Shown here piece after piece: positions 37,316 through 50,200 of a DNA stretch of 64,000 nucleotides. This DNA is from Bugula neritina. Lineage: Eukaryota; Bryozoa; Gymnolaemata; Cheilostomatida; Bugulidae. Each line of letters opens with the position of its first letter. The stretch's first letter is position 1. The DNA lies in contig OZ037766.1 of NCBI GenBank assembly GCA_964035545.1, positions 9,061,722-9,125,721 of the forward strand, in the 5' to 3' direction. The translations under genes were made by a program, and so were the position numbers. The notes below the pieces were generated by a model. It did no database searches. It was given only the letters and a program-made list of their open reading frames with translations, and had not been told where the DNA came from.

Positions 37316-37649
37316 ACCTGCCTTATTACGCAACTATTTTATCTAGAACAAATCAGTTCAGGATACAAGTTTAAAAGTACTGTACTTAGTAGTACAGCAT
37401 GGTAAGTCTCCCATTAAACTTTCAAAGATATAAGTAATACATTTATGTTCTTTGTTCCTGACATATATTAGTGAAGTATCTTGACCAATAGAATTTGTGC
37501 GCAATACTGTTGCCTGATGGAATAGTTATAGTGCTTTAAACCACATGTCTATGTCAGCAGGCTTTATGACTATTGCTGAAAATTTAGCTACAAGTCTAAA
37601 AACAGCTCAACGGATCAAATTTAATAATATTAAATACATATATATTAGA

Positions 37650-38470
37650 GATAAGTATTACATTTACTGTACTACTATTAGTATTAGTATAAGTATATCT
37701 ATTTTCACATTGACTAAGTTTTAGAATAACTTATAATAATAATGATAAATATAAGTAAAGTTATATGATAAGTATACATTATAATAACATTAACAGTAAC
37801 ATTACTATTAGAAATAATAAATTAAATATAAATAATAATCATAATATTAATATGAAATCAGAAAGGCCCTCGACCGAGGTACACTTACACACTGACAACT
37901 GTAATACTTCAAAGTCTTTATAGTTCATACCGATAATGATAGCAAGCATAATAATATTAATAATATCATTAGACCTAGTAATAGACATATTTATAGTGAT
38001 AGTATAACTATAAGTTAAGTATAAGTAATAGTAATACTAAAAGTAATAGTAATAACAATAAGTAACACTAACAGTAACACTAATGACTAATAGTAATACT
38101 AATAGTAATACTAATACTCATTACAGTAATACTAATAGAACAATAGTAATACTATTAGTATTACTATTAGTATTAGTAATACTAATACTAATAGTAATAG
38201 TGATAGTAATACTTATAGTTATACCAATACAGTAAGGCTAAGTCTAAGAGTAATACTAATACTCTAAGACTAACACTAAGTCTAACAGTAACACAGTATC
38301 AGTATGACTATGAGTAATACTAATACTAATAATATTACTATTAGACATTAGTATTACTAAATTACTATAAGTATTACTGTAAGTGTAAGTGTAATAGACT
38401 AACAGTTATAGTAATAGTAATACTAATATTATTAATATTACTCTATAAGTGTTACTACTATTAGTATTAC
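37650..38470. repeat. Degenerate TA-N trinucleotide/hexanucleotide tract 1a
   Basis: About 800 bp made mostly of TAATAC, TAGTAA, TATTAG and TAAGTA words. The orientation flips between TAATACTAATAG and CTATTAGTATTA, so long hairpins are possible (clear around 38090-38200). It is not a simple tandem array: the words are shuffled and point-mutated. The same kind of sequence recurs at 38760-39320, 42870-43620 and 56330-57270. Confidence 0.8.
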
Positions 38471-38479
38471 CATTAAATT

Positions 38480-38760
38480 TAATAGGCTTGCCCAGTTCAG
38501 TGATATTGCGCACGTAATAATTAAAATTAACGGGCCACTGACTTTGGCCTCGACCGTCTAACCTGGTGATCTCAGCTAGCGGTGATAGGTGCTGAGAGAA
38601 CAGTTTAGCAGGTTATAAGTTGTTGAATTTATATTGGATATAATTATCAACGGTAACGGTAAAAATACCTACAGTGTGTTAGCTTTGTCTCCTAAGTTAG
38701 CGCGCGTTAATATTGCATGGATGCCATCCGTGGTTAGGAACAGGCGTAATATTTTAATTA
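38480..38760. promoter_or_regulatory. Candidate bidirectional promoter island (CRAL-TRIO copy 3 / SIVA1)
   Basis: Unique, GC-richer sequence with several CpG sites (TTGCGCACG, GGCCTCGACCG, AGCGCGCG) set inside the TA-N repeats and between two divergent genes. A possible donor for the + strand is TTTAGCAG|GTTATAAG near 38616. No TATA box can be singled out in such AT-rich surroundings. Role inferred from position and composition. Confidence 0.45.
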
Positions 38761-39320
38761 TAACACTAACAGTAACTGTAAGTCAGTGGTAGTATATGTA
38801 AGTGATTATGATTAGGATGATCGTAAAGTTAAAGATCTTTATAATCATGATGATATTAATTGAAATTGTAATAATTGTTATCTATAAGTATAACTAATAA
38901 CATTAAATATAATTATAAGTAATACTAATAAGTAATAAAGTATAATTTAAACTATAACTATAAGTATAACTATAAGTCATAAGTGATTACTATAACTATA
39001 AGTATAAATATTAAATAACTTAGTATTACTATTAGTATTAGTATAACGTTAACTATAAGATTAAGTATAAGAATAAGTATAAGACTAAGTAAATAACTAT
39101 AAGTGTAACTCATAAGTTCAATTTGAGCTAATGCTAATAGTAATACTAATAGTAATAGTAATACTAATAGTATAACTATAAGATTAAGTACTATTAGTAA
39201 TACTGAGTATTAGTATTACTGTATTACTATTAGTACTATAACTCTAAGACTAAGTCTATAACAATAACTATAAGTATAACTATAAGATTAAGTATAATAA
39301 TAAATATAAGTAAGTAAATG
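38760..39320. repeat. Degenerate TA-N tract 1b
   Basis: Continues the tract interrupted by the GC-richer island. Words such as TAACTATAAGTATAAC and TAATAGTAATACTAATAG predominate, with an inverted pair around 39125-39235. Confidence 0.8.
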
Positions 39321-40118
39321 TATTAATGTAATTTTATTATTTATCTTAAATTTAATTGAAATATTGAATTTAATATTGGTATTTAAATTAGTGTTAGGTA
39401 CTGTTACGCTGTGACACATGCTCATACCATAGTGAGTTATATTAATCTCAAATTTATGTGGACTATCACTATGTATTGAGTTTTACTTTTACTGATATTC
39501 ATAAATCATGACATAAGCATAATGATGATGTAAAGGGCAAACTCTAGCACTAAAAGTAACTGTTAAAAATCAAACTAAGCATACGTTATTGATAGATGTT
39601 ATAGTTTTCTAATATTGTACTCTTAAATTTGAAAGTTACATGTTGAAAGTTTCAAGTCTCACACACAGGTTCCATATGCATTTTAGTTATTATGGGAAAT
39701 AGCTTAAATAGGTGTTGGTTTTTCTCTGGTTGTACATAGATTTAATTTCTGCAGTTTTTTATGTTGCTATAGGTTAAGGAAAGGGCTTCATTTTTTTTAA
39801 TTCTTTGGGGAAAGTTAGCAAAGTAGCCAATGCCTGTGTTCCTTTCTTTTATTCTGCAGGTGCATCAATTCCATCACTATTTGATCTTCAAAGACAACAC
39901 ATATTTAATTACTAATCGACACAAACTTGTATACCATTCCAATTTTGTGTAACTGCTGCAACTATAATTTTAATTATACCAGCATATGAACTGCAAATTG
40001 CTCCATATTTGTAGATTTGTTTTAGATTCTCCTTCAAAGTTTTGTGATATTTGAGGCTACAATTTTCCTTTGAATATAGCTTTGAGCTGAAAAATCTTCA
40101 ATACTTCCTTACTCCAAT

Positions 40119-42036
40119 ATGCCAAAAAGAAGTTGTCCTTTTGCCGAAAGCCATGCACCACAAATGAAGAATCACATTGGCTTAAAGGAGATTAATTTAG
40201 GTGTGACGAGTCATGAAAGAATGGAGGAAGTATATGGTAATTTCAGTCTACTTTAACTTAATTTATAATTTATAAACTGTGTCTTTGTTTTTGAAAATTA
40301 ATTCAAATTTTGATATAAATTATGTTTACATATATTTTTAGATAGAACACTGAAACTGCTTTATGACGGTGCCCGAAAGGAAAATTCATGTCCACAAACC
40401 CCTACAACTTACCCTGTCATTGTTCAAAAGCTGAATGTTCTTCCTGGCCAGCGTAAATTGAATTTTTATGGACAACTAGATGGCTGCTATACATCTAACC
40501 AGTGTGAGCTATTGCTTATAAATTTGTTGATAAAATTATTTTTGTGATCGAATTTAGGAGTCGTTCTCTATTTTCAGTGTCAAAACTGTGAAATTACAAT
40601 AAAAATAAATGAAATCTGAAGTATCACCACATTGCATAATGCTACAGTATGTTGGGCACTTTTGGAACATAAAGTTTTTTATATGTCACGACTTTCTTTA
40701 AAAAGCTTTTATATCAATTAGTGTAGCATAATTGCAGATTGAAGATTTTCAACAATAGATGATTTAAAGTTAAGCATGAATTCCAACATTAACAGTGTGA
40801 TTAAGAGATATGCCATTCCTACTGTGTACCAAATTGATTTTTTAGTAAAATTATGTTTTTATAGGTAAATCTCAGAAGAAATTTTTGCCGATAGCCTGCA
40901 GTTCGTGCCAGAGTATTCCATCTGTACCATCAACATGTCATTTCTGTGAGAAATGTTTATGTGAGATGTGTAGCCGTCTGTGCAGTGACTGCAACTACTC
41001 ATTCTGCTCAGACTGCTCCAGTCCCAGGTTTGTTATTTTTAATTTGTCATGTTCATGCTTTATCTCAAACCTTTTTTTGAATGCTGCAAATGTCCCACTT
41101 TTGTGATGAAACCAATATCCTAAACATTGACTAATGTAACTGCATATTATTATTTTTGCACAGTGTTTCTGACCCTGCAAAATATCCAGGGTTCATTATC
41201 TCATTACTAAAACCAGTAACCACCAAAAGTGATCGTGGTTTTTGCTGTACCTTTTTATATAGACAAACCTCAATTTCATTCAGTAATATATCAATAATAT
41301 GCAGCTACATAATCTAATATTTAGTATGTTGATTTCATCACAAAAACTGAGCCATTTGCAGCAGTAAAGCAAAGACTGGAGATGGTTCTTAAAATCGGCT
41401 TATTTTTATTGTCTGATCAGTTTAGGAATTATGTATTATACAAGTAAACAAGCACATTTTCTCACAGTTTTTCCTATCGGTCAAATTCGCAAGCACAGTG
41501 AAAAACTTTTCTCTGATTCTATTAAACAAAAATTTGTCATTTACGGAAATGTCTATTTTATTCATGCTGAAATGTATCACTGTGCTTTTTTTCTATGCTA
41601 TCCTTTTCACGAAACTGTTTCTATGCTGATAGACCTTCATCAGACAAGAAGCAGGCGTTTAGTGAGCCTAAAATACATATGGTTGCATTAATTCTAGTTT
41701 TTAGGCACTTGAGTCAGTAATTTTCTAGCCACCATTAGAATATATAAAACTTAGTTGCAATAAGGATCGGAGTTATCCACTTTTTATAATAATATATTGA
41801 TTTAGTAATTATGTTACCTTGGTGTACTTTTTGTTGCTTTGCATCAAATATGACTTGGAATATTCTTAGTTCTTACATCTTACTATTTGATACTAATATT
41901 ATGTTAGCTGTGTCGCTCAACCCATTATCATACATTCATTTTAATATTTGTGTAAGCATTATAACATTATATATAAATGTTTTGTAGATATGAATCTCAT
42001 GATGTGGAGAAATCTATATGCCTAAGCTGCATATGA
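40119..42036 (+). CDS. SIVA1: Apoptosis regulatory protein SIVA-like
   Basis: Four coding exons: 40119-40236, 40342-40503, 40865-41027, 41988-42036; 492 nt, 163 residues (human SIVA1 is 175). The N-terminus MPKRSCPFAESHAPQ matches the diagnostic SIVA start. The C-terminal third is a cysteine-rich zinc-binding region (ACSSC, CHFCEKCLCEMC, CSDCNYSFCSDC, then CLSCI at the end). In vertebrates SIVA binds TNF-receptor-family tails and promotes apoptosis; here only orthology is inferred. The exon 2 donor was placed at CAGT|GTGAGC because the one two bases earlier breaks the frame. The central part is shorter and not conserved with the human protein. A long last intron (960 bp) separates the final 16 codons. 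A likely 5' UTR exon begins at 39860 after CTGCAG. Confidence 0.88.
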
Positions 42037-44214
42037 TGCAATCACTTGGAGCAAAAACTTTCAACTCAGTAAATAATTCTAGTCATTTCAGTAGTAAAGA
42101 TTTTTTCCAAGCGCTTCATTTATAGTACAGTCTTCATTTCATAAATCACCGATTTTTTTCAAAGAAATTCTGGAAAACTTTTTAAAAGCCATTTTATGTA
42201 TTTCTTTTTCTTGTTTTATCACCTTTCCATATTTTATTGACACTTGTACACGTGTATATTTTTGAAATTGGTGTAACAAAATGTTTTTGGTTTATTCCCC
42301 GGTTAATAAACAATTTTATATAAATCATTTCAATTTTTAAATTCCACCACATTTGTTGAGTGATCATTATTAATATACTTAAAACATAGAGTTTCATACT
42401 TTCACTTTTGTTGCTCTTACTTTTACTTCTAATAAATTCCACTTTCTTTCAGACATTTACTTTAATACTTTAATATGGCGATTGAAAAACACTGCAACCC
42501 ATTAAAAATAAAATAAAGATATGTCATGATTTGTTAAATACAAGTCATAATATTAGTGAAAGAATTACAATTAACAAAAGTTCACAAATCAACAGGACTC
42601 CAGTTATTTCAACTTGTTTTCTTGCACGAAATGTGGGGTTATCCTATCCCCAGTATTTTATAATCGCGCCGATAAATCTCTGAGTGTGCTTTTATTGGAT
42701 AACAACTTTTCGATTGCAATCGAAACTTTTTCATTTCCATTGTGTTCCCACTCATCGACCACACTTTCATTTTCAGGGATTCATATCTTTTATAATAAAT
42801 TTAATGCTCGTAAATGATGAATCTTGTGATAAAAAGCGATGCATATTGCAATTAATGCTATTCTTATAGACTGGATAATCTAATAGTGGTAGTTATAGTA
42901 ATATAAATATATAATTTTTACTTATAGTTATACTTATACTTATACTTATAGTTATAGTTATACTAATACTTTAAGTTTAACTTTAACTTAGTCTTATAGT
43001 TCGGTTATACTTATAGTTAATGTTATAGTTATACAATTATACTTATAGTTATACTTATTTAGTTTTATATTTACGTTTAGCTTTAGTTTTACAATTACAT
43101 TACGCTTACAGGATTACTGATTACTCATTAGACTTACTCTTAGTCATTGGTGATTAGTCATTAATATCACTTACACTTACAGTAACTCACAGTATAACTG
43201 TGAGTATTGTGTTTAGTCATTATGATTATTCATTATTGTTAGAGTTACTACTAGTAGTAGTACTAGTACTAAACCTAGTCATAGTGATAGTGGCTAATAA
43301 TTGCTCTATAATTAAGTTATACTTATACTTTATAGTTATAGAATCTTATAGTTATAGAGTAACTACTTACAGTTAGTGTTACACAATGACTATAAGTATA
43401 AGTATAATAATAAGTTTAATAAAATTTAATTTTATTGTTATTAATTTTAATTATATGTATATAGTTATATTTATTGTAACATCGACAATATATTAATTAT
43501 AATATAAATATAATACTAATACTAATAATTATACTATAACTAAGAGTGAGTAGTAGTAGTAGTAGTATTTGACTTAGTAATTACACGTACTAATTAATAT
43601 TATGATAATGATTATTATTTATTTATTATCATTATCTTACATAAATATGATTAGATCAGCATTTAAACTTAACATCAAATGTTGCAAAAGAATTAATACA
43701 AATGACAATATGCATACAGCTCTTTTCACTACTATTATTTAAAATTTTACTCAGTTTAATGATAGCATAAAATCTATGCTCTACCAGTTTTAATTTAAAT
43801 TTTAAAACTTTTCTCTGTTTCAACATAGTGATACTGGGCATTCTGAAGTAAAGCTAACTGCCATTCACATTCATAATTTCATTGTTATAGCTGATATTTA
43901 TAATCGTGGTTCCTAGTAGTAGAACTGATGTTAATATTTTATTATACCCAAACTTGAAATATAAATTTTACTTGAAAATAAGATTAAAGGTTGAGTTGTA
44001 CTGCAACTTGTAGTAGCAGAGAAATAAAGCTGTAGTAAACTTAGTAGTACTGGATTTGAAATAAATTCATGCTGCAATAGTATTGGCAGTAGCAGAAGTA
44101 TTGGTCTATTCTATGGTCTAGGTCAAAGATGTTATATTATGTTAATTTTTCATTGCCATTTGTAGAAAAAGAACTTTAAGTTTAAGGTTATAGTCAGCAA
44201 GTCATCAACTTAAC
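42037..44214. other. SIVA1 3' flank and DDX46 upstream region
   Basis: AATAAA hexamers near 42507 could end SIVA transcripts. The region 42870-43620 is a TA-N repeat tract. A splice acceptor TTTGTAG at about 44165, just before the DDX46 ATG, suggests a spliced 5' UTR. No coding sequence seen. Confidence 0.55.
42870..43620. repeat. Degenerate TA-N tract 2
   Basis: Words such as TTATAGTTATACTTATAC at the left, then TTACACTTACAGTAAC and AGTAGTAGTAGTAG at the right. Same style as the tracts at 37650 and 56330; it lies about 600 bp upstream of the DDX46 start. Confidence 0.75.
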
Positions 44215-47200
44215 ATGCCCAGAGAAAGCAGGTAATGATTATTGCATAGTTATACTAGTTAATGTTTTGACTTGTGCATATTAATAAGAGTATGCTTTGA
44301 AGGATATGCAAGTTTAAGCATTTATACATTTCTAACAGACCCAGTAATTAATCAAAATTGAGGTTTTTGAAATTTTACTAAAACGCTTTATATTTATGCA
44401 ACCTGTAATATTATATTTTTATTACAATCGCCAACTCATTTCATGACGGTTAACTTGAATTTATAAGCCATAATAGAAAGTTTATTAAATGATATTTTAT
44501 GATAATACATTGCAATATAGTTTGTTTTGTCAACTGTCTTGTTCAGATGCTTACTGTGTGTTACCTGACTTTACTAGCTCAAAATGTTTTCAGATCCTAC
44601 AGAAAGAGAAGCAGGAGTCGATCAAAGTCTTCTGATCGAAAAGATGATAAAAAGACTTCTCGTCGGTCAAGATCCAGAGATCGTAAATATCGAAAACGAT
44701 CTCGCAGTCGAGATCGAAGGCGCTCAAGGTCTAGAGATAGGAAAAGGGCTAGGTCAAGAGACCGTAAGAGAAGTCGATCTGGAGATCGTAAAGAAAGGTG
44801 AAATCTGTAATGTTTTCATTGTACATAGCAGGTTGTTAATGTTAGCAAGACAATTTTTTGATTTCTTTTATTCGTTTGTTAATTCATCTCTCTGTTACAT
44901 TTTTTAACTTTGTTTTTAAATTTCATATGATTGCAGTCGCAGTAAGCGGAAGTCACGATCTCGTAGCAGGGAGAAAGATAAAAAAGAAGATAAAAGATTA
45001 GTGATTGAAGGTGCAATAGCTTCTGAGCCAGGCAGCTTGAATACAGTAAGTCATAATATTGACTAGTATAATAACAAATTTTACCCTTCTGTTTATTTTC
45101 TATTTTATTGCTACGTTATTTCATTAATTAGGAATCAGAAAAAGCTAAACTTGAAGAAGAAATGCAGAAGCGGAGAGAACGCGTAGAAAAATGGCGAAAA
45201 GAGAAAAATAAAGGAAAATCTGATAATGCAATGGTAAGTTGAAGCTGGTGATCTATATCTATTGGTAAATTAACCTGCCGCAAGCTGCTGTTGATGCAAT
45301 ATTTTATGCTGCCAGGTGATCATGCCCACCGCAAAGTCTTGGAATCTAGAAGACGAGGATGAGGACGATGATGAGACGAATGCAGAGAAGAATGACTCTG
45401 GTAGCGAGGAAGATCCCCTTGACGCGTTCATGAAGGTCTGTTGGTGGTAATTGTTGTAAATATATATTATAGAGAGTTTATGGAAATTAAGAATTAGTGT
45501 TTAAATAATAGTTTATATTGTAGGGACTTGATACAGATGAACAGAAGAAAAATGGTTCTCGTGCCCCCTCGGTTAGTACTTTTAACTCTCATCATTATGC
45601 AGCTTTCTCATTTTCAGAATGAAATAACCTGGAGTTTTGCTCTCTGTATTTTCTCCAATTTTTCTTTAACGTTTTTGTAGCCTAAAAACCAAGATGGTGC
45701 CAAAAATACGGGAAAGACTACAATAATCACAGCAGTTGTTGCTAAAAAAAGCAATGATGTGGAGAAAGTAAAAGGAGAAAGAATGGAAAATGATGCTGAT
45801 CACATGGAGGTAGCGATTTCTTATAATTTTTTAATAATTTGTTTTAAATAATAATCGCACACATTTGAAATGAATTGAATATTTTTTGGAGATTTAAGAT
45901 TGTGTTGGCTCACTACAAATTCCACTATTTTTCACTTTTATCAGTTGCCATCATACGTTGCAAACGTAATAATTATTTTCGCTCTCTCAACACCTGGTTT
46001 TGTTGCCAAGTAAAAAAGAAATACTAATATTTATAATTTAAGAATCATCTCTTTATTTACAAGTAATATAATATGACAAAGCACTTCTATATACTACTAA
46101 ACTTTACCAATACCTGCCTGAAATGTTGAAACATATTGTGAGTTTTTCAAACAAAATACTCTTTTAATTGCAATTGTGTTTATAGTTGGTTTTATACAAT
46201 TTTAGATTAGCTATGGGATAATTGCTTATAGTAAATGGTCACTTACTTTATTAGGAAAAATTAGAGTTGTCGCACAGTTTACACTTGTTGAATAAAGAAA
46301 GCTATGTATTTGAGTAATTGTTTTATAACTGCATCTGTTGTTTGTCTTGTAATATTGAGAACATTAGGAAACTTATTGAAATAAGAACAGTCGTAGTCAA
46401 ATTAAATAAGTATATGTTTGAGTAACCAAAGAGCATTTGAATTTATAGTAAGAAGACCTAACTTTTGTTTTGATGGATTTGAATGCATAATTTTTTTCTG
46501 TAATCCTAATTTTTGTTTCAATTCTAATCTCCGTAATGATCGTGTAATTTCCACACTAAATATTTCAGTATTCTTCTGAAGAAGAAGAGGAGGACCTGGA
46601 GACTACGCTGGCAAACTCGCTGAAGAATAAGAAAAAGGAATTGTTTGTTGTAGATCACGAGAAAGTTTATTACAGACCTTTTAAAAAGAATTTCTACGTT
46701 GAAGTACCACAGATAAAAGACATGTCAGCTGAAGGTTTTTATCTCCTAGTCATTATAAAACCTTTAAATTCTGGATGTGAGACAATAAATTTGTATTTGC
46801 ACTTTAACTAAATCAAATCTATGTATTTGCTCAAGAATTGTAATTATGTGGTATAAATATTTTTGGTTAACGGTTTATGATATTGCATACCCATAGTTTC
46901 AGACTAGTTCATGATAGTGTGGATGCTTACTATATATTACCTCATGTTTATTGAATATCACTTGTGATCACATGCATCTCATGTCTATGTGTCATATGGG
47001 AAACTTGCTTGGGTGTTGGTCACCTAATAACTCATGATGTCAGATGATCTTTAAAGTATGAGTTTATGCAATTTTGTAGAGGTTGAGATTATGAGAAGTG
47101 AAATGGATGATATTAAGGTGAAAGGAAAGAATTGTCCTCGCCCAGTACAAACCTGGGCTCAAGCTGGTGTATCCAAGAAACTACTTGATGCATTAAAAAA

Positions 47201-50200
47201 GTAAGCTAAAGGGTTGGAACTCAATTGGTTGTTTGTTTGTAATATCTACAACATGCATCTCAACAGGCCAAATGTATATCACAATCCTGTAATAAGTAAG
47301 GCTGTCACTTTCATAAGACAAAATGGTAACCTGGCTGTATTGATATAGTTGTATGCCAGTCAGACTAACATTTCTTCCAATTATTTCATTCTTTGCTTAC
47401 TAAGAGCTATTCTAATCAAAATATCCATGGCTTGGATTTTTTATCGTATTGCTTGAGGGTCTAGGTATTTGTATGCGTATCTGGTTTTGTTTACCAACTA
47501 CGGTAATACGTGTCAGGTATGGTTTCTTGCACATGTTGCATATTTTAGACATGGATACGCCAAACCAACTCCTATACAGATGCAAGCCATTCCTGCCATT
47601 ATGAGTGGGCGGAATCTCATTGGTATAGCCAAAACAGGAAGTGGTAAAACTGTTGCCTTTTTGCTTCCTATGCTGAGGCACATTCTAGATCAGGAAGCCA
47701 TAGAAGAGGGAGATGGTCCAGTGGGTAAGTCACAAGGTTATTACTGCTGTACAAAATTTATATTCACCCCCCCCCCCCCCGGCTTACTATGAATTAAATC
47801 TATATATAATTTATATGATATCTTGTTCACCTTACAAAGAGTGCATATATATTGTGTATCTATTTATTTAACTTTGGCTTTTAGGTATAATTCTCACTCC
47901 AACAAGAGAGTTGGCCATGCAAATCTTTAAGGAATGCAAAAGGTTTGCAAAGCCTCTAGGTTTAACGACAGTGTGTGTCTATGGAGGTACTGGCGTATCG
48001 GAGCAAATCGCTGAACTCAAAAGGGGGTGTGAAATTGTGGTCTGCACTCCTGGAAGAATGATTGACATGTTGGCGGCCAACAATGGTAGGATTATTGGTA
48101 GTTTATGTGTTTCTTTTTAAATACCTTCTTTATATCATATTGCATTATTTTTTGTTAATATTTGAAACATTCTGTAGTTAAAATACTCGCGCACTCACCC
48201 AAGTTTATAGTCGCTATCCCTGTGAAAAACCCCTGATAGAAAGGGTTTTTGTTAAAGCGGGCTAAGGACTTATTTAAATGAGGCACGGGAGCAATTATGA
48301 CTGGATGCTCTTCCTAACATCACCAATGGCCTTTGTCAGGGCTCGAACCCATGACCTCGTCTTTACTAGGCAAACGCTCTAACCCCTAGACCACGGCTGC
48401 TCCCTATTCTGTAGTTAAAATATTACTATTATATTATATATATGCTACTATTTGTTGGCTTGCTTCTTATGTTGAATAATCTTTTTTTAAACAAAAAATT
48501 CAAGATATATCGCCATAAAATACATTTGTTTTTAACTTTTCATAATTCACTGTATCTGTTCTGGGCTATTTATTAGGGAGAGTTACTAATTTACGTAGGA
48601 TTACATACGTGGTGCTGGACGAAGCCGACCGCATGTTTGATCTCGGCTTTGAACCACAAGTGATGAAAATAATTGACAATATCAGGCCCGATCGCCAGAC
48701 CGTTTTATTCTCTGCGACATTCCCTCGGCAGATGGAGGCTCTGGCCAGAAAGATACTGGACAAGCCAATAGAGGTTTTGGTTGGAGGAAGGAGTGTGGTG
48801 GCTAAGGATATATCACAACACGTTGTAAGTATTCTGTGGCAGCAGCATAGGTGACTGATGATGCTCTAGTCAGCTGCTATTTTGCTAAAATGAAATTTAT
48901 TATAAACATGATTGGCAATTTCTTCATAGTTTCTTTAGTTGTACAAATGGGTGTATGATTGTATAAGGACATTTCTTAGTTATTTCTCACTAGCAAATCC
49001 AACCTAGAAACTCATAATTTATTCAAGATTATTTATATCTTCACCAATGTTGACAGAAAGCTACCAATGTCATTATACTTTGCCTATAGGACAGATCAGC
49101 TGACGGTAAACTTGATAAATTTAATGTTAAAACAGTGCTATCACGTGATTTATTTTATCGTTTCATCTGTTTTAGATAATTTGTGACAATGAAGACAAGT
49201 TTTTAAAGCTTTTAGAACTTTTAGGTTTATACCAGGAAGATGGCAGTGTGCTGGTGTTTGTTGACAAGCAGGAGCATGCTGACGAGGTGTGTGATATTCA
49301 ATCTCATTTCAATGTTTTGTACATTTGTAGCCATTTTATTATGTATTTAAAGTAATGCCTTGTGCTACATTTTCTTGAAATTGAAAAGTGCAGTTTTATA
49401 GGCATTTCCATAAGAAATGTTGAAAATTTCTAGCTTTAAATTTTCATATTGTTAGTTGAGAGCACTAATAAAAAGTGCATAATACCTTCGAAATAATAAG
49501 CAAAATTTTATATTTCACTAAATTACTAATGGGAAGTGCTAAGGCAAAGCATAGATAATTTAAAATAAGACTTATATATAGATTACTTAACTTGCTTCTA
49601 CTTTGTCATTATGCTGTAAGTAAGAATTTTTTTTTCATCTCATTTTTGAGTTTTTCACTTATTATCGATGTTATTTTTTGTTATTTGTTCAACTACTAAG
49701 TCCTAGAAAAACATTCAACATAACTTGTAAGAAAGTAACATAAAATTACCCATAGGTAGAATTACCATTATATGTATTATTTTAAGCTAATTAGTTCTGT
49801 GGGATATCTTGTGTCTAGGAGGCAAGTATAGGTGTCAATTACCGAGTAATATTTAAATAATTTTGTATTGTGTTGTGATTTTAGCTGATGAATAATTTGT
49901 GCAAGCATTCATATCCTTGTATGGCGCTGCACGGTGGAATAGATCAATATGACCGAGATAGCACTATTCTTGATTTCAAGAATGGAAATATCAAGTTAAT
50001 GGTAGGCCATTTTGTAATTCTGGTAGTGTATTTATTATATGTAATGTTCTAAATTTATTGTTGTTATATCATTGTTATGCTGCTGTAATAATTCACTGCT
50101 ACTATAATGCGATGTCAAAAAAGTGAAACTATATTTTTAGCAGGAGGAAACAGTTGAATGTAGATTTATTAATATCTTATTTAATATCTTCTAAACTTGG

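Larger units (their letters stand above)
37316..40118. other. Divergent intergenic region between CRAL-TRIO copy 3 and SIVA1
   Basis: Contains degenerate TA-N repeats (37650-38470 and 38760-39320), a GC-richer unique island between them (38480-38760), and a likely SIVA 5' UTR exon whose acceptor CTGCAG ends at 39859. No open reading frame of interest. Confidence 0.65.

Noticed and set aside
37650-39320. TA-N tracts as a CRISPR-like or telomeric array
   Set aside because: No regular spacers and no constant repeat; the words are shuffled, not a head-to-tail telomere repeat. A eukaryotic genome also makes CRISPR implausible.
41431-41691. 86-codon open frame in the last SIVA intron
   Set aside because: No recognisable motif, no splice logic joining it to SIVA, and composition like the surrounding intron.
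44584-44907. 107-codon open frame overlapping the RS-rich exon of DDX46
   Set aside because: Shadow frame; the in-phase frame gives the expected RS/RD repeats joined to MPRES by splicing.
47767-47780. Poly-C run (also near 19834) as a functional element
   Set aside because: Short intronic homopolymers; more likely slippage or an assembly soft spot.
48340-48405. tRNA gene
   Set aside because: Box A and box B are present, but the sequence continues into a SINE body and is bracketed by a 17-bp target duplication, so it is a retroposon head and not a tRNA gene.
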